Source of the DNA: Verrucomicrobiales bacterium
GTDB taxonomy: Bacteria > Verrucomicrobiota > Verrucomicrobiia > Verrucomicrobiales > DEV007
Length of the DNA: 33,381 nt
Assembly (NCBI GenBank): GCA_024638765.1
Contig: JAHEJT010000037.1
Span: 1-33,381 of the forward strand
Direction: 5' to 3'
Under the pieces are notes generated by a model. That model made no database searches and was not told where the DNA came from. It saw only the letters and a list, made by a program, of their open reading frames with translations. A program made the position numbers and the translations under genes. Positions 27,617-32,779 of this stretch are shown one piece after another (the stretch's first letter is position 1; each line of letters opens with the position of its first letter).

Positions 27617-28618
27617 TCAGTGGAAAAGACCTGCCATGATCGCAAGGGGTATCAATCCAAGTCCCAGGTAGAACAGAAGGGTCCAGATTCCCGAGATTGC
27701 TTCGAAACGGACGGCGGGCGCCGGCTTGTCGGCGCGGCAGAATTTGCGGATTTGCACGGCGGCCGGGACCAGGGCAAGGGCGACGATGCCCAGGAAAGGC
27801 ATCATGAAACCGACCCGGTGCGCCGCCAGCACTCCGCAGATCGCGGAGAGAAGCAGCATGACACCCCAGGCCGCCGCGGCGCGCTTCCGGCCCCACAATT
27901 TGCTGTAAGTGGGGACGCCCTCTTCTTCTTCCGCCGGGTGACGTATTTTCCGCCCGAACTCCAGGACCACGCCATTGAAGAAACTTGCGGCGAGGAACCA
28001 TTTGAGTCCGGAGGGGATGCCGCCGCCGGCCGGCAGCCAGTGACAGGCCGTCGCGTAAAAATCGACGATGGGCATGATGAGCATGTGTGTCCAGAGATAG
28101 GTGATGGGGCGCCCTTTCAGCCAATCTCTTGCAAAGAACTCCACGCTCATGAGGGCCAGGTAAATCCAGGCGATGACCAGCAGCCAGAAGAGTCGCGGCT
28201 CCAGCAACAGCGCCAGGACTGCTTGCAGCACCACGCCAAGCAGGAAGAGGACTGCCAACTCCCGCAGTTTGACCAGCCCACGCGGCACGGGACGGTAGGG
28301 ACGAAAGCGCGCGTCCTCATCGCGGTCCTTGAATTCGTCGGCAATGCGCAATTGCAGGAAAAAGAAGAAACAGGTGACAAACGCGACGGCACAGGCGTGC
28401 CAGGAAGGGATCATACCCGGACCGCGCAGGAGGGCGGCGAAGCTGACGGCGGACGAGCTGAAGGCTGCAATGAGCAGACCGTGCTTGAGGAGAGGAAAGC
28501 GTTCACGCAGATACAGACGCCAACGATTCCAACCCAGGGGATGCTGCGCCTCGCGTGATCGCAAGGACGAGCACGGTGTGACGGTCGCTGGCGATGCTGG
28601 CGCTGATTCCCCCGGCAT
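27617..28618 (-). CDS. UbiA-family prenyltransferase
   Basis: The product has 333 residues from the ATG at 28618; a start at 28645 is possible. About eight or nine membrane helices are predicted. The first aspartate-rich motif is ADEFKDRDED (93-102), followed by RPYRPVPRG, as in the family. The second site, RKIRHPAEEEEGVPTYSKLW, has the family's GVxTYSKxWG ending, though acidic residues are mostly Glu. UbiA enzymes transfer a polyprenyl group from its diphosphate to an aromatic or other acceptor in the membrane. As first gene of the six-gene operon it probably sets the lipid backbone. No aromatic-acceptor gene is seen nearby. The promoter must lie in 28619-28760, but I see no clear one. Confidence 0.87.
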   Translation of the reverse strand: MPGESAPASPATVTPCSSLRSREAQHPLGWNRWRLYLRERFPLLKHGLLIAAFSSSAVSFAALLRGPGMIPSWHACAVAFVTCFFFFLQLRIADEFKDRDEDARFRPYRPVPRGLVKLRELAVLFLLGVVLQAVLALLLEPRLFWLLVIAWIYLALMSVEFFARDWLKGRPITYLWTHMLIMPIVDFYATACHWLPAGGGIPSGLKWFLAASFFNGVVLEFGRKIRHPAEEEEGVPTYSKLWGRKRAAAAWGVMLLLSAICGVLAAHRVGFMMPFLGIVALALVPAAVQIRKFCRADKPAPAVRFEAISGIWTLLFYLGLGLIPLAIMAGLFH

Positions 28619-29103
28619 GCGCCTTGATCTTACCCTTGATAACACGATGCGGGAAGTTAATTAGCACTGGGACGATACCCTGACTCTGAAGGACTTGTCA
28701 CATCGATTCCATTGACTGGAAGATCGACTGGCTCGATGGGCCTCCCCCGTTGGCCGTGATCGAGGTCGGTGCTACCCGGTCGAGGACGCCTCTTCGGCAG
28801 GAGCAATTGCACCAGCCCCGATCATCGATGGTCCGAGGACAGTGGGCAGGAGCAGGGAGAGAGCATGAGAGGGAGAATCAAACATGGAATCCTGGAATGT
28901 TGCAACCATGTCGCGCAGGCGCAGGAATTCGGAATGCAAAACGAAAAGTGAAAAAGATGCGGATGTCGGATTTCCAGAGTGCTTTGCAGTTTAGAAACAC
29001 TCAGGCATCGCTTACGCCGTCCGGCCAAGGAGAGCAGCTTCGGACGAGATAAATCACGATCCGTTGATTGATCATTTTTTCGGTAATTTCATGCAACTAA
29101 AAA
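28619..29103. other. Gene-free stretch between the operon and the short promoter-terminator unit
   Basis: About 480 bases contain no convincing coding sequence on either strand. Short frames exist but have no family features or ribosome-binding sites. The left end must carry the promoter of the UbiA operon. A run of purine-rich words (GGGAGAGAGCATGAGAGGGA near 28855) and AT-rich DNA from about 29050 are the only visible features. Confidence 0.5.
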
Positions 29104-29132
29104 TTGACTTGCACGTTTAAAGATGATATAGA
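29104..29132 (+). promoter_or_regulatory. Strong sigma70 promoter upstream of the tRNA array
   Basis: TTGACT at 29104-29109 and TATAGA at 29127-29132 are separated by exactly 17 bases within AT-rich DNA. The expected start is near 29139. The next clear signal downstream is the terminator at 29354-29388, so the primary product should be a transcript of about 250 bases. Confidence 0.7.
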
Positions 29133-29163
29133 CATTGACCGCATTTTTCAAAACTCGAAACCG

Positions 29164-29325
29164 ATGCTGAAAACAAGATACATCGAAAACCAATCCACCG
29201 GGATACCCGGGGGCCATGATTGGATGCCCGTCGGGGCCATCCTTTGCGCCGCCGTGTTTATGCCGGAGAGAAGTTATCGTGATTTCTTGAACGGCAATCA
29301 GAAGGAGGTGGGCAGGCTCACGTAG
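29164..29325 (+). CDS. Possible 53-residue peptide in a short promoter-terminator unit
   Basis: An ATG at 29164 opens a 53-codon frame (MLKTRYIENQSTGIPGGHDW onward, ending EVGRLT) that stops at 29325, between the promoter at 29104 and the terminator at 29354. No ribosome-binding site is visible before the ATG. I do not recognise the peptide. A hydrophobic stretch (MPVGAILCAAVFM) suggests possible membrane contact. The unit could equally encode a small RNA rather than a peptide. Confidence 0.35.
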   Translation: MLKTRYIENQSTGIPGGHDWMPVGAILCAAVFMPERSYRDFLNGNQKEVGRLT

Positions 29326-29353
29326 AAGAGAAACAAGAACAGATCTTTGCGTG

Positions 29354-29388
29354 AACCCTGCTCTCCGAAACGGAGGCGGGGTTTTTTT
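29354..29388 (+). terminator. Rho-independent terminator
   Basis: AACCC and GGGGTT arms flank an inner stem CTCCG-AAA-CGGAG, and the hairpin is followed by seven T (29382-29388). It closes the short transcription unit that starts at about 29139 and separates it from the tRNA array. Confidence 0.8.
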
Positions 29389-29390
29389 GT

Positions 29391-29956
29391 AACTATTTGA
29401 AAATCAACAAGCTATATAGACATGAAATAGACCGAATTATCACTGACATAGCCGACAACAGAAAGTCCGCTGCCAGCAGCAACTGACAGCGGACCGGAAG
29501 GCGAACCGATCGAAATACTTCGATGAGTTCATCCTGTTACAAGGGTGAAAGTATAACTTACGAAGAATTCCCGGTCAAGATGACCGCAAGGTCATCGTGA
29601 CTCTGAAAACTTTTCCGGTTTTCAGCACAGGGGAGCTTTGTACTTCGGAGACGATCGACCGGACTTCTTTCGCAGGTTGTCGTGCGACCTGATAGGCTTG
29701 AAGGGAGGTGTGCCTGCAATCTTTGCCCACGTGGCGAAGCAAACACCGAAACGTCCGTCGAGAAATTCCTACGGCTGGAGCATCGCGCAAGCGAATCTCT
29801 ATCGGTGTTCGTTCTATATTTTCCAGGCACGTGTGATTGAGTCCGCGTCGCCTGCAAGGTGAGGACGTCCGATCCGGGAGGATCTTCAGGGCGGCGTTAA
29901 CTTTGCAGTCCAAGCGCGGATTTTCCACGCGTGCCATTCATTAATAGAAATGAGAA
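29391..29956. other. Gene-free, hairpin-rich leader before the tRNA array
   Basis: There is no supported protein gene. Clear inverted repeats are GTCCGCTG/CAGCGGAC (29467-29495 region), GATGACC-GCAA-GGTCATC (29579-29596), CTGAAAAC/GTTTTCAG with a 7-base loop (29602-29624), and CAGGTTG/CGACCTG (29673-29691). CCGGTC near 29567 can also pair with GACCGG near 29656, enclosing two of these hairpins in a ~92-base branched fold. It does not fit a tRNA, tmRNA or RNase P pattern. A TATAAC at 29552 might be a weak -10 for the array. Confidence 0.4.
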
Positions 29957-30033
29957 AGGCCGTCGGCGAGTGGGTATCGCGGTGAGGCTCCAAACCTCAT
30001 GCTGAGAGGGTTCGATTCCTTCGCGGCCTGCCA
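29957..30033 (+). tRNA. tRNA-Trp (anticodon CCA), canonical elbow
   Basis: Acceptor AGGCCGT pairs with GCGGCCT, followed by G73 and encoded CCA. Anticodon stem TGAGG/CCTCA closes the loop CTCCAAA. The D-loop GTGGGTA keeps GG and the T-loop is the normal TTCGATT. G73 fits tryptophan identity. This is the only tRNA of the array with canonical D-loop and T-loop signatures, so it may be an ordinary host tRNA next to which the array lies. Confidence 0.93.
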
Positions 30034-30042
30034 TTTCCAGGA

Positions 30043-30117
30043 GGGGCCGTAGTGATAAAAGCAGCACGACTGTTTTGCAAGCAGTAGGACTGGGAGCGTT
30101 ACCCGGCGGCTCCACCA
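30043..30117 (+). tRNA. tRNA-Ala (TGC) with altered elbow
   Basis: Acceptor GGGGCCG pairs with CGGCTCC and includes G3:U70, the main alanine identity element; A73 and CCA are encoded. The anticodon arm is ACTGT-TTTGCAA-GCAGT. The D-loop ATAAAAGCAG has AG where GG is expected. The T-stem CTGGG/CCCGG is sound, but the T-loop is AGCGTTA instead of TTCRANY. It lies 9 bases after tRNA-Trp. Confidence 0.85.
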
Positions 30118-30127
30118 TTTTTCTTTG

Positions 30128-30264
30128 ATGCGGTGATCGCCATTACTTCCAGGGACCGGACGCAGGATGTCCCGGAAGGCGATATCGCATGGCGCAATGC
30201 CGCTTTGGAATCGACAGACGACAGCAATCGGTGCGTCGGCCCCCTCCCGCAACCGCGGGAGGGG
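30128..30264. repeat. Two hairpin elements in the Ala-Pro spacer
   Basis: Bases 30128-30190 form a long imperfect hairpin: ATGCG/CGCAT outside, then ATCGCC/GGCGAT, then TTCC and GGGAC paired with GTCCC and GGAA. Bases 30241-30264 form a perfect 10-bp hairpin, CCCCTCCCGC-AACC-GCGGGAGGGG, followed 17 bases later by a T-rich stretch. The second might stop or pause transcription; neither is a tRNA. Confidence 0.6.
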
Positions 30265-30292
30265 CCGGGACCGGATTCAATTTCTTTTTCGA

Positions 30293-30369
30293 CGCGATGA
30301 GGGCGAAGGAGCCGAGCCGCGTGCCTTGGACGCACGAGAAAGCAGGTGCGAGCCCTGCCATCGCGACCA
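30293..30369 (+). tRNA. tRNA-Pro (TGG) with altered elbow
   Basis: Acceptor CGCGATG pairs perfectly with CATCGCG, keeping the C1:G72 and A73 typical of proline; CCA is encoded. The anticodon arm is CGTGC-CTTGGAC-GCACG. The D-loop contains GAGCC (AG rather than GG). T-arm GCAGG-TGCGAGC-CCTGC has G55 and C56. Confidence 0.88.
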
Positions 30370-30386
30370 TTTCGACCATTGACAGA

Positions 30387-30457
30387 TGCAGGCCGGGAAG
30401 ACCCGACCCGGGGCTCATAACCCTGGCGACCCGGAGCGTTACCGGGGCCTGCTACCA
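30387..30457 (+). tRNA. Initiator-like tRNA-Met (CAT) with compact D-arm and altered T-loop
   Basis: The anticodon arm CGGGG-CTCATAA-CCCTG has the three consecutive G:C pairs (29-31:39-41) that mark initiators. Counting back from A73-CCA, positions 1 and 72 are T and T, an unpaired end like the C1xA72 mismatch of bacterial initiators. Positions 2-7 pair with 66-71. The region 8-26 has only 15 bases and folds as CGGG-AAGA-CCCG. T-arm CCCGG-AGCGTTA-CCGGG. Confidence 0.83.
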
Positions 30458-30478
30458 TTCTTGGCTTCTGGAGAAGAG

Positions 30479-30568
30479 AGGTGTTGATCCGGCCAACGGA
30501 CTGTAAACCCGTCGTCATTAAACAAGGCCGGAAGCTGACGAGTGGAGCGTTACCACCAGCACCTACCA
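30479..30568 (+). tRNA. tRNA-Tyr (GTA) lacking a normal D-arm
   Basis: Acceptor AGGTGTT pairs with AGCACCT, then A73 and CCA. The anticodon loop is CTGTAAA (GTA) on a stem ACGG/CCGT with an A.C mismatch next to the loop. Only 10 bases lie between acceptor and anticodon arm, too few for a D-arm. The long variable arm is CGTCA/TGACG with an 18-base loop, in which GGCCGG (30526-30531) is complementary to CCGGCC (30489-30494) of the D region. T-loop AGCGTTA. Confidence 0.75.
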
Positions 30569-30569
30569 T

Positions 30570-30644
30570 ACCTCTGTGGTGAAACGAGTATCACGCCGGA
30601 CTGTTAATCCGGAATTCATGGGGCGGGGCCATGCGGAGGTGCCA
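30570..30644 (+). tRNA. tRNA-Asn (GTT) with altered elbow
   Basis: It starts one base after tRNA-Tyr. Acceptor ACCTCTG pairs with CGGAGGT; G73 and CCA follow, as expected for Asn. The anticodon arm is CCGGA-CTGTTAA-TCCGG. D-arm GTGA-AACGAGTA-TCAC differs from the usual AGTCGGTA-type loop by G18 to A. T-arm CATGG-GGCGGGG-CCATG has G55 and C56. Confidence 0.87.
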
Positions 30645-30710
30645 ATTCAATTTCCGATTTCTGATTTTCAATTTTCCAGAATTCGTGAATCGATAATCCG
30701 CAGTCTGCAC

Positions 30711-30781
30711 TGTCCTGTAGCTTAAAAGCAGAGCATCCGCCTGATAAGCGGAAGGCCCCGGAGCGTTACCGGGCGGGACAA
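30711..30781 (+). tRNA. tRNA-Ile (GAT) with altered elbow, CCA not encoded
   Basis: Acceptor TGTCCTG pairs with CGGGACA, then A73 and no CCA. The anticodon arm is TCCGC-CTGATAA-GCGGA. The D-loop contains AAAAGCAG with AG for GG. T-arm CCCGG-AGCGTTA-CCGGG. One of three array members whose CCA must be added by nucleotidyltransferase. Confidence 0.87.
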
Positions 30782-30839
30782 TTTCATTTTCGATTTCAGA
30801 TTGTCGATAGCCGATTTTTAAGGACGGCCGGACTGTCTC

Positions 30840-31023
30840 GAATGGCGCTACGTTTAGAACGGTGATCGTTCCGGCTGGAAACAATTTGGAGTGCGGTGGC
30901 TTGACACCGCTTTGGATCGCTGGCCCTTGACAACCAAAGCGCCGTCAAGCCGGCGCACTCCAAAGCGCTCCGCGCCCCGCGAACGCTCGCACAATCGAAG
31001 AAGTTGCTTAACGTAGCGCCATT
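30840..31023. mobile_element. MITE-like palindromic element inserted in the array
   Basis: An inverted repeat (GAATGGCGCTACGTTTA near 30840-30856, matching TTAACGTAGCGCCATTC at 31008-31024) encloses ~150 bases. Flanking direct repeats CCGGACTGTCTC (30828-30839) and CCGGACTGCCTC (31024-31035) look like a ~12-bp target duplication with one change. Inside is a second palindrome with TTTGGAGTGCG (30885-30895) and CGCACTCCAAA (30954-30964), which I recognise as an intergenic repeat of Verrucomicrobiota. Confidence 0.6.
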
Positions 31024-31075
31024 CCGGACTGCCTCTTTAATCGAAAATCCAAAATCAGAAATCGGCAATCTCTCC

Positions 31076-31149
31076 GGCCGTATAGCTCACGCAGGAGAGC
31101 GTCCGCCTGAAGAGCGGAAGAGCAGGGTGCAACTCCCGTGCGGCCGCCA
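31076..31149 (+). tRNA. tRNA-Phe (GAA) with altered elbow and short T-stem
   Basis: Acceptor GGCCGTA pairs with TGCGGCC, then G73 and CCA; bacterial Phe tRNAs normally have A73. The anticodon arm is TCCGC-CTGAAGA-GCGGA. D-arm GCTC-ACGCAGGA-GAGC shows AG instead of GG in an otherwise standard arm. The T-arm is one base short: GGG-TGCAACT-CCC with an extra A.G opposition. Confidence 0.8.
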
Positions 31150-31254
31150 CTCTCAATTATGATTTATCAATTAGCATGGAGCATTTGCCAGGCGGCGACC
31201 GCTCTTTGGGACTTCTAAATGATAAATGCTAAATCCAAATTGATAAATGCTACC

Positions 31255-31328
31255 GGTCCATTGGTGTAATAGCAGCATTTCTGATTGTCGATCAGACGGC
31301 GTCGGAGCGTAACCGGCATGGACCGCCA
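31255..31328 (+). tRNA. tRNA-Asp (GTC) with altered elbow
   Basis: Acceptor GGTCCAT pairs perfectly with ATGGACC, with G73 and CCA as expected for Asp. The anticodon arm is TCTGA-TTGTCGA-TCAGA. D-arm GTGT-AATAGCA-GCAT. T-arm GTCGG-AGCGTAA-CCGGC. It is bracketed by TGATAAATG (31241-31249) and its exact complement CATTTATCA (31333-31341). Confidence 0.87.
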
Positions 31329-31450
31329 GTGTCATTTATCATGGATCAAGGAAGATTTAGCAGATCCGTCCGTGACGCGGTTCGTAGCAAAGCCCCGTCA
31401 CGGGAAAAATGCAAAATGCTCCATGCTGAATGATAAATGTTAGATTTTAC

Positions 31451-31526
31451 TCCTCCGTGGCCGAGAAAGAAAGGCACCCGACTTTTAATCGGGTTGATGT
31501 GGGGGCAGCGCCCACCGGAGGAACCA
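31451..31526 (+). tRNA. tRNA-Lys (TTT) with altered elbow
   Basis: Acceptor TCCTCCG pairs perfectly with CGGAGGA, then A73 (as in lysine tRNAs) and CCA. The anticodon arm is CCCGA-CTTTTAA-TCGGG. The D-stem is GCC/GGC with loop GAGAAAGAAA, without GG. T-arm GTGGG-GGCAGCG-CCCAC has G55 and C56. AAATGATAAATG words lie upstream and ATTTAGCAT words downstream. Confidence 0.87.
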
Positions 31527-31645
31527 GTTTCATTTAGCATCTATCATTTCGCATTTAACAGGGGCCGTGCCGTCGGTCGTGGGGATCGAACTCTGACATT
31601 CCCCTGAAATGATAAATGAGAAATCCTAAATGCTAAATTCCAAAC

Positions 31646-31720
31646 GTTGATCATGGTGTAAGAGCAGCATTCGGTCCTGTGAAGACCGCGGTGCGGGTGC
31701 GAATCCCGTTGGTCAACCCA
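31646..31720 (+). tRNA. tRNA-His (GTG) with altered elbow
   Basis: It carries the histidine hallmark: an extra G at -1 (31646) opposite C73, before encoded CCA. Acceptor TTGATCA pairs with TGGTCAA. The anticodon arm is CGGTC-CTGTGAA-GACCG. D-arm GTGT-AAGAGCA-GCAT is nearly the same as that of tRNA-Asp. T-arm GCGGG-TGCGAAT-CCCGT. Confidence 0.9.
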
Positions 31721-31732
31721 CCTCTTTTCTTT

Positions 31733-31806
31733 GACGCTGTGGCCGAGGAGCGAGGCAGGCGGCTGCAACCCGCCGCACGGGGGTGCAACTCCCTCCGGCG
31801 TCTCCA
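31733..31806 (+). tRNA. tRNA-Cys (GCA) with altered elbow
   Basis: Acceptor GACGCTG pairs with CGGCGTC and is followed by T73 and CCA; U73 is the main cysteine identity base. The anticodon arm is GGCGG-CTGCAAC-CCGCC. The D-stem GCC/GGC has loop GAGGAGCGA. T-arm GGGGG-TGCAACT-CCCTC. Confidence 0.88.
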
Positions 31807-31834
31807 ATTCAAGAACCTGCGCGACGCATCAAAC

Positions 31835-31911
31835 GCCAGCGTGGCTGAGACAACTTAGGCACCGATCTTGTAAATCGGGTGACGTCGGTGAAAGCCCGAC
31901 CGCTGGCTCCA
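31835..31911 (+). tRNA. tRNA-Thr (TGT) with the most divergent elbow
   Basis: Acceptor GCCAGCG pairs perfectly with CGCTGGC, then T73 and CCA. The anticodon arm is CCGAT-CTTGTAA-ATCGG. T-arm GTCGG-TGAAAGC-CCGAC keeps G55, but position 56 is A instead of C. Its D-loop also departs from the rest of the array (GAGACAACTTA, no AGC), which may be a matched change at the 19-56 contact. Confidence 0.82.
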
Positions 31912-31979
31912 TTTCGGGGAGTGTAGCCCGCCGCTCCGCGGCGGATCGCGAGAAAACGCCACGGAGTGGGGTGCTACTC

Positions 31980-32050
31980 GGGGGATTGGTTTAAAAGAAG
32001 AACGCCTGTTTTACAAACAGGAAGCGGTGGAGCATTACCATCATCCCCTA
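31980..32050 (+). tRNA. tRNA-Val (TAC) with altered elbow, CCA not encoded
   Basis: Acceptor GGGGGAT pairs with ATCCCCT (G1.U72 wobble), then A73; the next bases are GCG, so CCA is not encoded. The anticodon arm is CCTGT-TTTACAA-ACAGG. The D-stem is GTT/AAC with loop TAAAAGAAG. T-arm GGTGG-AGCATTA-CCATC. A palindromic insert with GAGTGTAGC and GCTACTC arms separates it from tRNA-Thr. Confidence 0.82.
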
Positions 32051-32224
32051 GCGGTGCCATTTATCATTTCAGATATATCAATTAGCATTTCGGGGCTCGC
32101 GTTGCGTCATGACTATCTCTGCTGAAAGCTCCACTTGAGCGGAGGAATCCTCTGTTCGGCTAATCGAGACAACCGCACGAAAGCTCTTAATGCTAAATGA
32201 TAAATCCTAAATGAAAAATTCAGG

Positions 32225-32312
32225 GCCCGATGTTCCCCCAGTGGTCTTCGAAGCCACCGGCATTACAGCAGGGGGGTAGAGCCGAGAGGTGCAGCTCCTC
32301 CATCGGGCGCCA
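32225..32312 (+). tRNA. Long-variable-arm tRNA with anticodon TCG, no normal D-arm
   Basis: Acceptor GCCCGAT pairs with ATCGGGC, with G73 and CCA; an eighth pair with a 4-bp T-stem (8/4) is possible. The anticodon arm GTGGT-CTTCGAA-GCCAC gives TCG, an arginine anticodon, on a class II body. The D region has only nine bases (GTTCCCCCA). The variable arm is CGGC/GCCG with a 19-base loop containing GGGGGG, complementary to the D-region CCCCC. T-loop TGCAGCT. The amino acid is uncertain (Arg by anticodon, Ser-like by body). Confidence 0.7.
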
Positions 32313-32320
32313 CTTTCGAC

Positions 32321-32397
32321 GCCCCCGTAGCTCAAGAGATCAGAGCACCGGGCTTCTAACCCGGGGGTTGCAGGTGCAAGTCCTGCCGGGGGTGCCA
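32321..32397 (+). tRNA. tRNA-Arg (TCT) with altered elbow
   Basis: Acceptor GCCCCCG pairs with CGGGGGT, then G73 and CCA. The anticodon arm is CCGGG-CTTCTAA-CCCGG. D-arm GCTC-AAGAGATCA-GAGC with AG for GG. T-arm GCAGG-TGCAAGT-CCTGC. It follows the TCG tRNA by eight bases and is an ordinary short-variable-loop tRNA. Confidence 0.9.
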
Positions 32398-32527
32398 CTT
32401 TCCATTTATCATTTATCATTTTGGATTTAGCATTTTTCCACCGCGTTCCTGATTGGATAGCGTCGACGGCTGGAAATGCTAAATGCTAAATGCTAAATGC
32501 TAAATCCTGAATGTGAGATGAATTCAC

Positions 32528-32605
32528 GGCCGTGTAGCCCAACTAGCAAGAGGCGCCTGTCTCAGAAACAGGAGGTTGAGGGTGCAAATCCTTCCACGGC
32601 TACCA
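32528..32605 (+). tRNA. Short-variable-loop tRNA with leucine anticodon CAG
   Basis: Acceptor GGCCGTG pairs with CACGGCT (G1.U72), then A73 and CCA. The anticodon arm CCTGT-CTCAGAA-ACAGG gives CAG, a leucine anticodon. The variable loop is only five bases (AGGTT), whereas bacterial leucine tRNAs have a long variable arm. The D-stem is GCC/GGC with loop CAACTAGCAAGA. T-arm GAGGG-TGCAAAT-CCTTC. A73 fits leucine, but charging is uncertain. Confidence 0.82.
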
Positions 32606-32657
32606 TTCATTTAGCAATTAGGATTTATCATTTTCGAAGTGCAGCCGCACTTTGAAT

Positions 32658-32748
32658 GGAGTCTTAACCGGACAAGCGCGCCGGCGTCGCTTGCTAAGCG
32701 ATCGGTCCCGTTTCACGGGTTGAGGTGCAAGCCCTCAAGGCTCCGCCA
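32658..32748 (+). tRNA. tRNA-Ser (GCT) with altered elbow and normal long variable arm
   Basis: Acceptor GGAGTCT pairs with AGGCTCC, with G73 and CCA. The anticodon arm is GTCGC-TTGCTAA-GCGAT. The variable arm CCCGT-TTC-ACGGG is a standard serine-type hairpin, and the D-arm is CCGG-ACAAGCGCG-CCGG with AG for GG. T-arm TGAGG-TGCAAGC-CCTCA. This shows that a normal D-arm is possible in a class II member of the array. Confidence 0.88.
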
Positions 32749-32779
32749 TGTTCATTTAGCATTTAGGAGTTAGCATTTA

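Noticed and set aside
29563-29665. Possible extra tRNA or tmRNA in the hairpin-rich leader
   Set aside because: The outer CCGGTC/GACCGG stem and inner hairpins do not give a 4-arm cloverleaf with an anticodon loop and T-arm, and there is no CCA end, tag frame or tmRNA 3' end.
29575-30118. Open frames on the minus strand across the leader and first tRNAs
   Set aside because: They run antisense to clear tRNA genes or hairpins and have no recognisable features or ribosome-binding sites.
30200-30260. Possible Gln tRNA around CTTTGGA in the Ala-Pro spacer
   Set aside because: No anticodon stem closes on this loop and no matching acceptor or T-arm is found; Gln and Gly tRNAs remain unfound in the window.
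31561-31608. Degenerate tRNA between tRNA-Lys and tRNA-His (AGGGG ... CCCCT ends, a GATCGAAC stretch)
   Set aside because: Only the outer inverted repeat holds; no anticodon arm or T-stem can be formed, so I treat it as spacer.
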